Shown in pieces: positions 33,190 through 44,000 of a stretch of DNA of 64,000 bases (position 1 is its first letter; each line of letters begins with the position of its first letter). The DNA is from Archivesica marissinica (taxonomy: Eukaryota > Mollusca > Bivalvia > Venerida > Vesicomyidae): NCBI GenBank assembly GCA_014843695.1, contig CM026404.1:82260628-82324627 (forward strand), given 5' to 3'. The notes below the pieces were generated by a model. That model saw only the letters and a program-made list of their open reading frames with translations, did not search any database and had not been told where the DNA came from. The translations under genes and the position numbers were made by a program.

Positions 33190-34020
33190 CGTAATACCTT
33201 GAACATAGATTGAAACTGAACCCTTTAACATACATGTGGAACAAAAATAAAACCTTGAACATAAAATGCAAATAAAATCTTGACCCAAGAATGCAAACAT
33301 ACCCTTGAACATAGAACAAAAGTAAAGCCGCGAATATAGAATGCAAATACACCCTTGAACATAGAACGAAAGTAAAGCCGTGAATATAGAATGCAAATAT
33401 ACCCTTGAACATAGAATGAAAGTAAAGCCGTGAATATAGAATGCAAATATACCCTTGAACATAGAACGAAAGTAAAGCTGTGAATATAGAATGCAAATAT
33501 ACCCTTGAACATAGAACGAAAGTAAAGCTGTGAATATAGAATGCAAATATACCCTTGAACATAGAACGAAAGTAAAGCTGTGAATATAGAATGCAAATAC
33601 ACCCTTGAACATAGAACGAAATTAAAGCATGGAACATAGCTTGAACATAGAAAGAAAAGAATACCTTGAACACAGAGAATGCAAATAATACCTTGAACAT
33701 AAAGAATGCAAATAATACCTTGAACATAAAGAATGCAAATAATACCTTGAACATAGAGAACCTAGAGAATGCAAATAATACCTTGAACATAGGGAACCTA
33801 GAGAATGCAAATAATACCTTGAACATAGGGAACCTAGAGAATGCAAATAATACCTAGAATACAGACATGCAAATAAACCCCTGCACATAGAATGCAAATA
33901 ATACCTTGAACATAGAGACTGCAAATAATACATTGAGAATGGAATGCAAATAATACCTTGAACATAGAGACTGCAAATAATACATCGAGAATGGAATGCA
34001 AATATAGAATGCATACAGAA
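33190..34020. repeat. Compound array: 50-bp units, then about 27-bp units
   Basis: 33290-33625 has about seven units of 50 bp (AGTAAAGCCGTGAATATAGA, ATGCAAATATACCCTTGAAC, ATAGAACGAA). 33660-34015 has units around GAATGCAAATAATACCTTGA, ACATA, some with an added GGAACCTAGA. Both share TTGAACATA and GAATGCAAAT, so one probably evolved from the other. Long cysteine- and phenylalanine-rich frames on the - strand are by-products. Confidence 0.92.
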
Positions 34021-34077
34021 CCCTGAAACATGTTAAATGTGCTTGCTGTCATGATGTCAAAATGAATGAAAACTAAC

Positions 34078-34252
34078 AATCAAACCTGGCAGCCAGCCAA
34101 GGGAATCACATACTGTGGCTGCTTAGCACAGTTGGCTGCTTAATAGAGGTCAAATGTATAATAAAACAAGATATTGGGAATCTTGAAACTGGCTGCTTAA
34201 TACAGGTGAGCTGCTTAATGGAGATGACCACTAACACAGGTTTGACTGTACA
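34078..34252 (+). mobile_element. TACAGTC-type MITE
   Basis: Starts near CAATCAAACCTGGCAGCCAG and ends ACACAGGTTTGACTGTA, with GTGGCTGCTTAGCACAGTTG inside. It is the same family as 19255-19483. Confidence 0.65.
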
Positions 34253-34344
34253 TAAATCCACCTAAAATGATCTAGTTTTGGAACTGAGCGACTGGAATAG
34301 AGCTATTGTGTTATTAACTATAAATCAGTTACACTATGCTTTAT

Positions 34345-34820
34345 TTAACCCTTTCCCTCATAGAAGCACCTCTTGATGCCATTACCAATACGACATACAT
34401 TGACAATGTAGTAGCCACACCAATGTTCATAATAAAGGTCAGAATCTCATGTAGTCCCAGTAATATCTATGGAGGTTGGATAGATATGGCAACTACTTAT
34501 CCACTGCCTGATAGCTAACTGGCTGTCGTTTGTATGGAGATATAATAGTATATTAACCTAAATCTCATGTAGTTCCAGTAATATCTATGGAGGTGGGATA
34601 GATATGGCGACTACTTATCCACTGCATGATAGCTGACTGGCTGTCGTTTGTATGGAGATATAATAAAATATTAACCTAAATCTCATGTAGTCCCAGTAAT
34701 ATATATGGAGGTGGGATAGATATGGCGACTACTTATCCACTGAATGATAGCTAAATGGCTGTCGTTTGTATGGAGATATAATAGAATATTAACCTAAATC
34801 TCTATGAAGGAAAGGGATAA
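34345..34820 (+). mobile_element. TTAA-type MITE D, second copy with three internal units
   Basis: Left end TTAACCCTTTCCCTCATAGA, one 88-bp-type segment, then three units of about 116 bp (AATCTCATGTAGTCCCAGTA and onward), and right end CTCTATGAAGGAAAGGGATAA. Compared with the copy at 7156-8245 it has fewer and more diverged internal units. Confidence 0.78.
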
Positions 34821-34824
34821 GCCA

Positions 34825-35055
34825 AAAAAATCCTAGGACTCTTAGGGTTCATTCTAGAGGGTGATGAGGGTGAAATAGGTGCCCTAAGGATCCTCACTTT
34901 GCCCCCTGGGCCCCCCCCCACTTCTCTCTAAACAAATATTTTTAAGATACATTGGCCATTATTATGCATTAGCACCCCTTCTATTCAAATGTTGTATTTA
35001 ATGGTGACACTGTGCATTTTAACCGTGCATTTTGTTGAAATTTATTAAATAACGC
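34825..35055. repeat. Interspersed repeat shared with 49072-49285
   Basis: CTATTCAAATGTTGTATTTA and ATGGTGACACTGTGCATTTT occur at both places, as do the preceding AGATACATTGGCC-type sequences and a GAGGGTGATGAGGG-like start. The class is unknown. Confidence 0.6.
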
Positions 35056-35058
35056 CAT

Positions 35059-35299
35059 TTAACCCTTTCAACACCACAGACCTCTAAATAGGCTTACAAA
35101 AAGTGTAGATCCAGATGAGCCGGCTCGTGACGAGCCGTCTCATCAGGATCTGCACTTTTTGCCAGTGATATGACTATTTTTAGACATAATTACCCATTTT
35201 GATAAATGAACTTGTCCAAATGTGATTTTCTGATTCATTTATTGGTTTATGAATATCATGGACCAGTCCATGTGAGTTACTTGGTGTTGAATGGGTTAA
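35059..35299 (-). mobile_element. piggyBac-like MITE A
   Basis: Reverse-oriented copy: TTAACCCTTTCAACACCACA at the left and GGTGTTGAATGGGTTAA at the right, with the GAGCCGGCTCGTGACGAGCC palindrome inside. Confidence 0.82.
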
Positions 35300-35304
35300 G
35301 TACT

Positions 35305-35400
35305 TCGCGATAACCGGAGAATTCGTCATAACCGACTTTGACATAGCGGATGTAGACTGTATCATATTTACTTTGACATAGCGGATGTAGACTGTATCAT
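35305..35400. mobile_element. MITE F right end, terminal segment duplicated
   Basis: GATAACCGGAGAATTCGTCA then ACTTTGACATAGCGGATGTA, GACTGTATCATATTT. The last part occurs twice in tandem (from 35337 and 35372). The left half of the element is absent. Confidence 0.65.
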
Positions 35401-35551
35401 ATTTACTTTCTACAACTATTCCATTGTGAGAATGGTATCGTTGTATTTTATACATTTCTAATGCATAAATAATAATGGTTGCTATGGCAACACAAGTGAC
35501 TTGTGCACAATAGTACTTCAATAAAGATGCGACAAAAGACACAGTCATGTT

Positions 35552-35870
35552 TTAACCCTTTGCAAAAGTGATTTTATCTGCCGCTAGCCTGATCGGGCTC
35601 TATGTTGTTTACTATTCGGATAGTGGAGCTAAAACACTTGGCTGAATCACAAACAACATAGATCCTGATCAGATGCAGCGATACACCGTAGCGCAGCTGA
35701 TCTGGTTCTATGCTGTTTGCTATTCGGATAGTTTAGCTAAAACACTTGGCTGAATCGCAAACAACATAGATCCTGATCAAAAGCGGCGATACACCGTAGC
35801 GCAGCTGATCTGGTTCTATGTTGTTTGCAAATGTGATTTTATTTACTCAGCAGGCAAAGAAGTTAACCCG
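35552..35870. mobile_element. MITE E with internal duplication
   Basis: Begins TTAACCCTTTGCAAAAGTGA. A segment from CTATTCGGATAGT through AACACTTGGCTGAATC to GATCTGGTTCTATG(C/T)TGTTTG is present twice (about 127 bp apart). The right terminus is not clear. Confidence 0.6.
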
Positions 35871-35959
35871 TTACTCCGCATGAACGCCATACAACGCATT
35901 GTATATCGCTTCCCACATATAGTCACTGCTTCTCCTATTACCATAGATGTTGATTATTG

Positions 35960-36970
35960 AATATGTAGTAGAGTGTGCCTATTGCTTATCAGCAGAATGG
36001 ATAAACATTGTGTATGTAGTACACAGTGTGCCTATTGCTTATCAGCAGAATGGATAAACATTGTGTATGTAGTACACAGTGTGCCTATTGCTTATCAGCA
36101 GAATGGATAAACATTGTGTATGTAGTACACAGTGTGCCTATTGCTTATCAGCAGAATGGATAAACATTGTGTATGTAGTACACAGTGTGCCTATTGCTTA
36201 TCAGCAGAATGGATAAACATTGTGTATGTAGTACACAGTGTGCCTATTGCTTATCAGCAGAATGGATAAACATTGTGTATGTAGTACACAGTGTGCCTAT
36301 TGCTTATCAGCAGAATGGATAAACATTGTGTATGTAGTACACAGTGTGCCTATTGCTTATCAGCAGAATGGATAAACATTGTGTATGTAGTACACAGTGT
36401 GCCTATTGCTTATCAGCAGAATGGATAAACATTGTGTATGTAGTACACAGTGTGCCTATTGCTTATCAGCAGAATGGATAAACATTGTGTATGTAGTACA
36501 CAGTGTGCCTATTGCTTATCAGCAGAATGGATAAACATTGTGTATGTAGTACACAGTGTGCCTATTGCTTATCAGCAGAATGGATAAACATTGTGTATGT
36601 AGTACACAGTTGCTTATCAGCAGAATGGATAACATTGTGTATGTAGTACACAGTGTGCCTATGCTTATCACAGAATGGATAAACGTGCCTATTGCTTATC
36701 AGCAGAATGGATAAACATTGTGTATGTAGTACACAGTGTGCCTATTGCTTATCAGCAGAATGGATAAAATTGTGTATGTAGTACAGCCTATTGCTTATCA
36801 GCAGAATGGATAAACATTGTGTATGTAGTACACAGTGTGCCTATTGCTTATCAGCAGAATGGATAAACATTGTGTATGTAGTACACAGTGTGCCTATTGC
36901 TTATCAGCAGAATGGATAAACATTGTGTATGTAGTACAGTGTGCCTATTGCTTATCAGCAGAATGGAGAT
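35960..36970. repeat. 53-bp array, about 18 copies
   Basis: The unit contains ACATTGTGTATGTAGTACAC, AGTGTGCCTATTGCTTATCA and GCAGAATGGATAA. The first dozen copies are virtually identical; the right third has truncated units (36601-36790). Confidence 0.96.
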
Positions 36971-37025
36971 AAACGGAGTAATTGGCCTCTTCTGTTTTGG
37001 ATTAAAATCTTACGGGTACTCATAT

Positions 37026-37031
37026 TTTATT
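37026..37031 (-). promoter_or_regulatory. Candidate polyadenylation hexamer of gene 2
   Basis: AATAAA on the - strand, about 310 bases after the gene 2 stop codon. It is the nearest canonical hexamer I noticed in this direction; there is no independent support. Confidence 0.3.
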
Positions 37032-37336
37032 TGTCCTACAGTTTTACATGCACTATAATATCACAACATTTGGTACAATATCCAATATATCATAAAATAC
37101 CATCAATTAATGATTAAAATAAACACAGCGTAATTAAATTTGCATTGTTTTATCTAAAAATTGAATATTTGTCCCATTTCACATAATTATGCACCCCACA
37201 CTGCATGTCATGTTTCTGTACTGTTCTGTATACACGCAGTTAGCTTCTGGTAGGATGCTTGAACACCCGTTTCACCATACTATTTCCAATACACTGCAAT
37301 GTCGACTCTTTTATTACAAAGCACAAATTGTAATTA

Positions 37337-37399
37337 TTAACTTTTTGGGCGGTGCTTCAATTCCTCGGGGGCTCTATGACGCCATTCTGTCCACGAACC
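37337..37399 (-). CDS. MPST-like: Gene 2 terminal coding exon 7
   Basis: On the - strand the acceptor TATTTCAG is followed by GSWTEWRHRAPEELKHRPKS and TAA (37339-37337). The GSWxEW segment matches MPST and TST better than gene 1 (GSWEEF). An 89-codon + strand frame over this region is a shadow. Confidence 0.92.
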   Translation of the reverse strand, partial: GSWTEWRHRAPEELKHRPKS

Positions 37400-40300
37400 C
37401 TGAAATAAAATACCCAGATTTCCAGTTATTTTCAGAATTATGCACTCATAATTTATAAAACAAGAAAGCTTAATTCTTGGATTGTAAAAACAATAAAGCT
37501 TAATTCATGGATTGTAAAAAAAATAAAGCTTAATTCATGGATTGTAAAAACAAATAAAGCTTAATTCATGGATTGTAAAAACAATAGAGCTTAATTCATG
37601 GATTGTAAAAACAAATAAAGCTTAATTCATGGATTGTAAAAACAATAAAGCTTAATTCATGGATTGTAAAAAAAAATAAAGCTTAATTCATGGATTGTAA
37701 AAACACTAAAGCTTAATTCATGGATTGTAAAAACAATAGAGCTTAATTCATGGATTGTAAAAACACTAAAGCTTAATTCATGGATTGTAAAAACAATAAA
37801 GCTTAATTCATGGATTGTAAAAAAAATAAAGCTTAATTCATGGATTGTAAAAACAAATAAAGCTTAATTCATGGAGTGTAAAAACAATAGAGCTTAATTC
37901 ATGGATTGTAAAAACAAATAAAGCTTAATTCATGGATTGTAAAAACACTAAAGCTTAATTCATGGATTGTAAAAACACTAAAGCTTAATTCATGGATTGT
38001 AAAAACAATAAAGCTTAATTCATGGATTGTAAAAAAAATAAAGCTTAATTCATGGATTGTAAAAACAATAAAGCTTAATTCATGGATTGTAAAAACAAAT
38101 AAAGCTTAATTCATGGATTGTAAAAACAATAAAGCTTAATTCATGGATTGTAAAAATAATAAAGCTTAATTCATGGGTTGTAAAAACAATAAAGCTTAAT
38201 TCACGGATTGTAAGTTATGGAATACTAGACAGGTGTAAAATTCTATGTCCTTTTCTTGGTATCTTAAATGTAATAAATGTCTTAAGTTATTTTAATTCTC
38301 TAAACTTTATTTGAGATGTCATCTCCAGTTGTCGCTCAATGTTATGCGCCCAGCGTTTATAGAACAAAATAACTGTCTCGGCCCATAGCCACACTGAGGC
38401 AAATAAGGCATTCGCCTTGGTTAGAATTTAGCAAGTGACAAAAACAGGTCAAATGAAAAAAAAGCACAGTAAAAAATCCTATTTGTTTAGATTTTGCTTA
38501 CGCATCTGTATAGAACTTTGCATGCCCCCGGACCACCATAGAAGGTTCGACTCAGTTATATTTAGGTTCTGGCTCACCACTGGTCTCGGATTGCCAATAT
38601 TTCATTATATAAAACTGAACTGCTCAGAAATACATACATAGTACACAGGTATGTCTTTGTGAAGTACATGAGCTGCGGCAGCGATGGCACAAGCTTTCAT
38701 TCCCGTCAAGCAAGACGCCACCATTGGTTCATTAATATTCACACCGGAATTGTCAAACACTGAAATATAATACATAGCACATATTCATCTAAAACTTCAG
38801 TCTCCCCCCCTCTCCACCCCCTCTCCACCCACTAACCATGAAAACATGTGGTTCTATCGATTCCCTCTTCCAGAATTGCAATGTTTTCCGAAAGTACTTT
38901 CCGTTTAACTCCCCTCCCCATAGATACTCTCCACAACAATATCGATTCTACAATTTTTTAACTTTTTTTCGGGCCCCATTTGGGTTAACCCCGTTTATAA
39001 ATCGCCGTAATAGCCTATTAGGTATGGTAGGGGTCCTTTGTGAAACAGACCATAATAAAGATTAGAATAACATATGTATACAACCCTTAATAATTCCCTG
39101 TGACCCCTATGAAGGTGGGGTTTGGGAAGTTCACTGCTAATCCATTGCATGTGATTGGTTAACTGCAGCCATATGTACGAAATAACGGGTCTCTGTCTGT
39201 ATCAATTGCAATATCCTCCAAAAATCGAAAATGACTAATCGCTTCAGGAGGCGTCGTTCAAATGGGTAACCGCATAAAATAAAATTAAAATAAAATAAAC
39301 GCAAAACACACAAAAACTATGAGAGCAGGACGGCTTTCTGCACTGTATACAGTGGAAGATATGCAAAGTAGTTCTATATTTACCAGCATTTAGACTTGTG
39401 TCAGACTTCAGGGTTCCATCTTCGTTGAACAGCTCTTCAAATGGCAAGTGAACAGCAGATGGCATGACCCCGCCATCTTTCTCTTCTAAAATTAAACCAA
39501 TGACCTTGGTATAGTTCTGCCAATGGATTACTGCTACATTTGTATAAATGTTAGTAAATCAAACCAAAGACTTATCACTCAGTAATTGTTATAAATGTTA
39601 GTAAATCAAACCAAAGACTTATCATTCAGTAATTGTTATAAATCGTTGTAAATCAAACCAAAGACTTGTGTATAGTTCAATTCATGGATTATTGTCATAA
39701 ATCTTAGTAGTTCCAACAAAATACTTGGGCATACAAAAAGCCATGTAGTTCTGTCCATAGATTGTTGTTATAAATCTCAGTTCTGTTCATGGATTGTTGT
39801 TATAAATCTCAGTTCTGTTCATGGATTGTTGTTATAAATCTCAGTTCTGTTCATAGATTATTGTTATAAATCTCATTTCTGTCCATAGATTGTTGTTATA
39901 AATCTCAGTTCTGATCATAGATTGTTGTTATAAATCTCATTTCTGTCCATAGATTGTTGTTATAAATCTCATTTCTGTCCATAGATTGTTGTTATAAATC
40001 TCAGTTCTGTTCATAGATTATTGTTATAAATCTCAGTTCTGTTCCTTTATACATATAGATGTTATAGATTTAAATGTTCCCTCCAGTTGTTCCGTTGTGA
40101 AGAAGCCTGTTATAAGTCCATCTAGATTACAGAGAGAAACACCCTGACCTACCATCTACAACAGTTTCATCGTCGGGTGCTCTTGCATCTAACAACTGCT
40201 CTTTATTAGTCTCTGTGTTCTTCAGCATATTTTCGTAATTTCGAATTAGAGACTCGTTCATCTTGGCTTCAAAATTCGAAGGCTAAAAAGAATGGATTTG

Positions 40301-40973
40301 CTGGTTCATCACTTTATTCGTAATATATACAGTCTTATTACCTGCATTTATATTTAAGATGATGTGATTTCTTAAAATGCTCCTCAGACCTGACATGACT
40401 TTGACTAGGTTATCAAATAAGTTATTTGATTAACCACAGACGCTTCTATTTTATTCATAGTTGGTAATCTACAGCCCTAGTCCAGAAGGTCGTTTTTGAA
40501 ATACAAACATGCGTCTTGCTTTAAACCAGTTATTTATACTGATATAGGATGTTTAACCCATTTCATTCTGGATACATTTAACGGTTTTGCAAACAACATA
40601 GATCCAGATCAGCCACAGCGTGACGCTGCGTGCTGATCAGGATCTATGTTATTTGCTACATAGCCAAGTGTCTTAGCAAGATCTTCTGAATAGCAATCAG
40701 CAGAGAGCCTGATCAGACGGCAAGTTCCGTGGCAGCTGATCTGGCTCTATGTTCTTTGCAAATACTGTTTGAATGGTATACAGAATGAAATGGGTTAGGT
40801 AAAATAGGTGTGAAGAAATAGTAACGTGAAATATTTGTTTTGTTGTCGACTGGTAAATGTGACACTGTTAATGCATGCTACACATCGTCTAGTCATGGTG
40901 CTCATTTGTGCCTAATTACTAATTATAAATCAAATGCACAACCAAGATATGGGCCAGACAAACAAATGCTGAA

Positions 40974-41018
<45 letters not shown>

Positions 41019-44000
41019 GCGGGACAGAGTGATTACTGTATGGCACCTGCGGAGCTCTAAATACAACACAATTGCCTGTATACAGGGATATATATAATAT
41101 CATATCTGTGCTGTATATGACAACATTATAAAATACAACAGAACTGCCTGTCTACAGGGATGTATGTAATATCATATCTGTGCTGTATATGACAACATTA
41201 AAATACAACAGAACTGCCTGTCTACAGGGATGTATGTAATATCATATCTGTGCTGTATATGACAACATTAAAATACAACAGAACTGCCTGTATACAGGGA
41301 TGTATGTAATATCATATCTGTGCTGTATATGACAACATTAAAATACAACAGAACTGCCTGTATACAGGGATGTATGTAATATCATATCTGTGCTGTACAT
41401 GACAACATTAAAATACAACAGAACTGCCTGTATACAGGGATGTATGTAATATCATATCTGTGCTGTATATGACAACATTATAAAATACAACAGAACTGCC
41501 TGTATACAGGGATGTATGTAATATCATATCTGTGCTGTATATGACAACATTATAAAATACAACAGAACTGCCTGTATACAGGGATGTATGTAATATCATA
41601 TCTGTGCTGTATATGACAACATTATAAAATACAACAGAACTGCCTGTATACAGGGATGTATGTAATATCATATCTGTGCTGTATATGACAACATTATAAA
41701 ATACAACAGAACTGCCTGTATACAGGGATGTATGTAATATCATATCTGTGCTGTATATGACAACATTATAAAATACAACAGAACCATGTAATTACACATC
41801 ATTCTGTGCTGTACAATATAACTATAACCTCAACATACATACCTCCACGGAGATCAGTTCTGACGTGGTCTCGTGACCATCAGCGATCCATTTCGGCAAG
41901 CCTCCGTCCAATACTGATATATTGTTGTGACCAAACAACTGAAAATGACAAGTACAGTGAACGTTAAGTATTAATCTGATAACATAGTCTGCTTCCCAGC
42001 AGTCCAATAATGTAGTGACAGTGGAAGGTAACTCCAGACATAGTGGCAGCAGAAGGTAACTCCAGACATAGTGACAGCAGAAGGTAACTCCAGACATAGT
42101 GACAGCAGAAGGTAACTCCAGACATAGTGACAGTGGAAGGTAACGCCAGACATAGTGACAGCAGAAGGTAACTCCAGACATAGTGACAGTGGAAGGTAAC
42201 TCCAGACATAGTGGCAGCAGAAGGTAACTCCAGACATAGTGACAGCAGAAGGTAACTCCAGACATAGTGACAGCATAAGGTAACTCCAGACATAGTGACA
42301 GCAGAAGGTAACTCCAGACATAGTGACAGTGGAAGGTAACGCCAGACATAGTGACAGCAGAAGGTAACTCCAGACATAGTGACAGCAGAAGGTAACTCCA
42401 GACATAGTGACAGTGGAAGGTAACTCCAGACATAGTGACAGCAGAAGGTAACTCCAGACATAGTGACAGCAGAAGGTAACTCCAGACATAGTGACAGTGG
42501 AAGGTAACTCCAGACATAGTGGCAGTGGAAGGTAACTCCAGACATAGTGGCAGTGGAAGGTAACTCCAGACATAGTGACAGTGGAAGGTAACTCCATACA
42601 TAGTGACAGCAGAAGGTAACTCCATACATAGCGACAGCAGAAGGTAACTCCATACACAGTGACAGCAGAAGGTAACTCCAGACATAGTGGCAGTGGAAGG
42701 TAACTCCAGACATAGTAACAGTGGAAGGTAACTCCAGACATAGTGGCAGTGGAAGGTAACTCCAGACATAGTGGCAGTGGAAGGTAACTCCAGACATAGT
42801 GGCAGTGGAAGGTAACTCCAGACATAGTGACAGTGGAAGGTAACTCCAGACAGAGTGGTGGAAGGTAACTCCAGACATAGTGGCAGTGGAAGGTAACTCC
42901 AGACATAGTGACATTGGAAGGTAACTCCAGACATAGTGACATTGGAAGGTAACTCCAGACATAGTGACAGTGGAAGGTATCTCCAGACATAGTGACAGTG
43001 GAAGGTAACTCCAGACATAGTGATTGTGGAAGGTAACTCTAGACATAGTGACAGTGGAAGGTAACTCCAGACATAGTGACAGTGGAAGGTAACTCCAGAC
43101 ATAGTGGCATTGGAAGGTAACTCCAGACATAGTGGCAGCAGAAGGTAACTCCAGACATAGTGGCAGCAGAAGGTAACTCCAGACATAGTGACAGCAGAAG
43201 GTAACTCCATAAATAGTGGCAGTGGAAGGTAACTCCAGACATAGTGGCAGTGGAAGGTAACTCCAGACATAGTGACAGCAGAAGGTAACTCCAGACATAG
43301 TGACAGCAGAAGGTAACTCCAGACATAGTGGAAGGTAACTCCAGACATAGTGGAAGGTAACTCCAGACATAGTGGCAGTGGAAGGTAACTCCAGACATAG
43401 TGGAAGGTAACTCCAGACATAGTGACAGTGGAAGGTAACTCCAGACATAGTGACAGTGGAAGGTAACTACAGACATAGTGGCAGTGGAAGGTAACTCCAG
43501 ACATAGTGGTAGTGGACGGTAACTCCAGACATAGTGACAGTGGAAGGTAACTCCAGACATAGTGATAGTGGAAGGTAACTCCAGACATAGTGGCAGTGGA
43601 AGATAACTCCAGACATAGTGACAGTGGAAGGTAACTCCATACATAGTGGCAGTGGAAGGTAACTCCAGACATAGTGGCAGTGGAAGGTAACTCCAGACAT
43701 AGTGACAGTGGAAGATAACTCCAGACATAGTGACAGTGGAAGGTAACTCCAGACATAGTGACAGCGGAAGGTAATTCCAGACATAGTGGCAGTGGAAGGT
43801 AACTCCAGACATAGTGGCATTGGGAGGTAACTCTAGACATAGTGGCAGTGGAAGGTAACTCCAGACATAGTGGCAGTGGAAGGTAACTCCAGACATAGTG
43901 ACAGTGGAAGATAACTCCAGACATAGTGACAGTGGAAGGTAACTCCAGACATAGTGACAGTGGAAGGTAATTCCAGACATAGTGGCAGTGGAAGGTAACT

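Noticed and set aside
33022..34079. Open frames of up to 216 codons rich in F, Y, C and I
   Set aside because: Translations of the 50-bp and 27-bp arrays and of MITE C. Periodicity follows the DNA repeat, not a protein fold.
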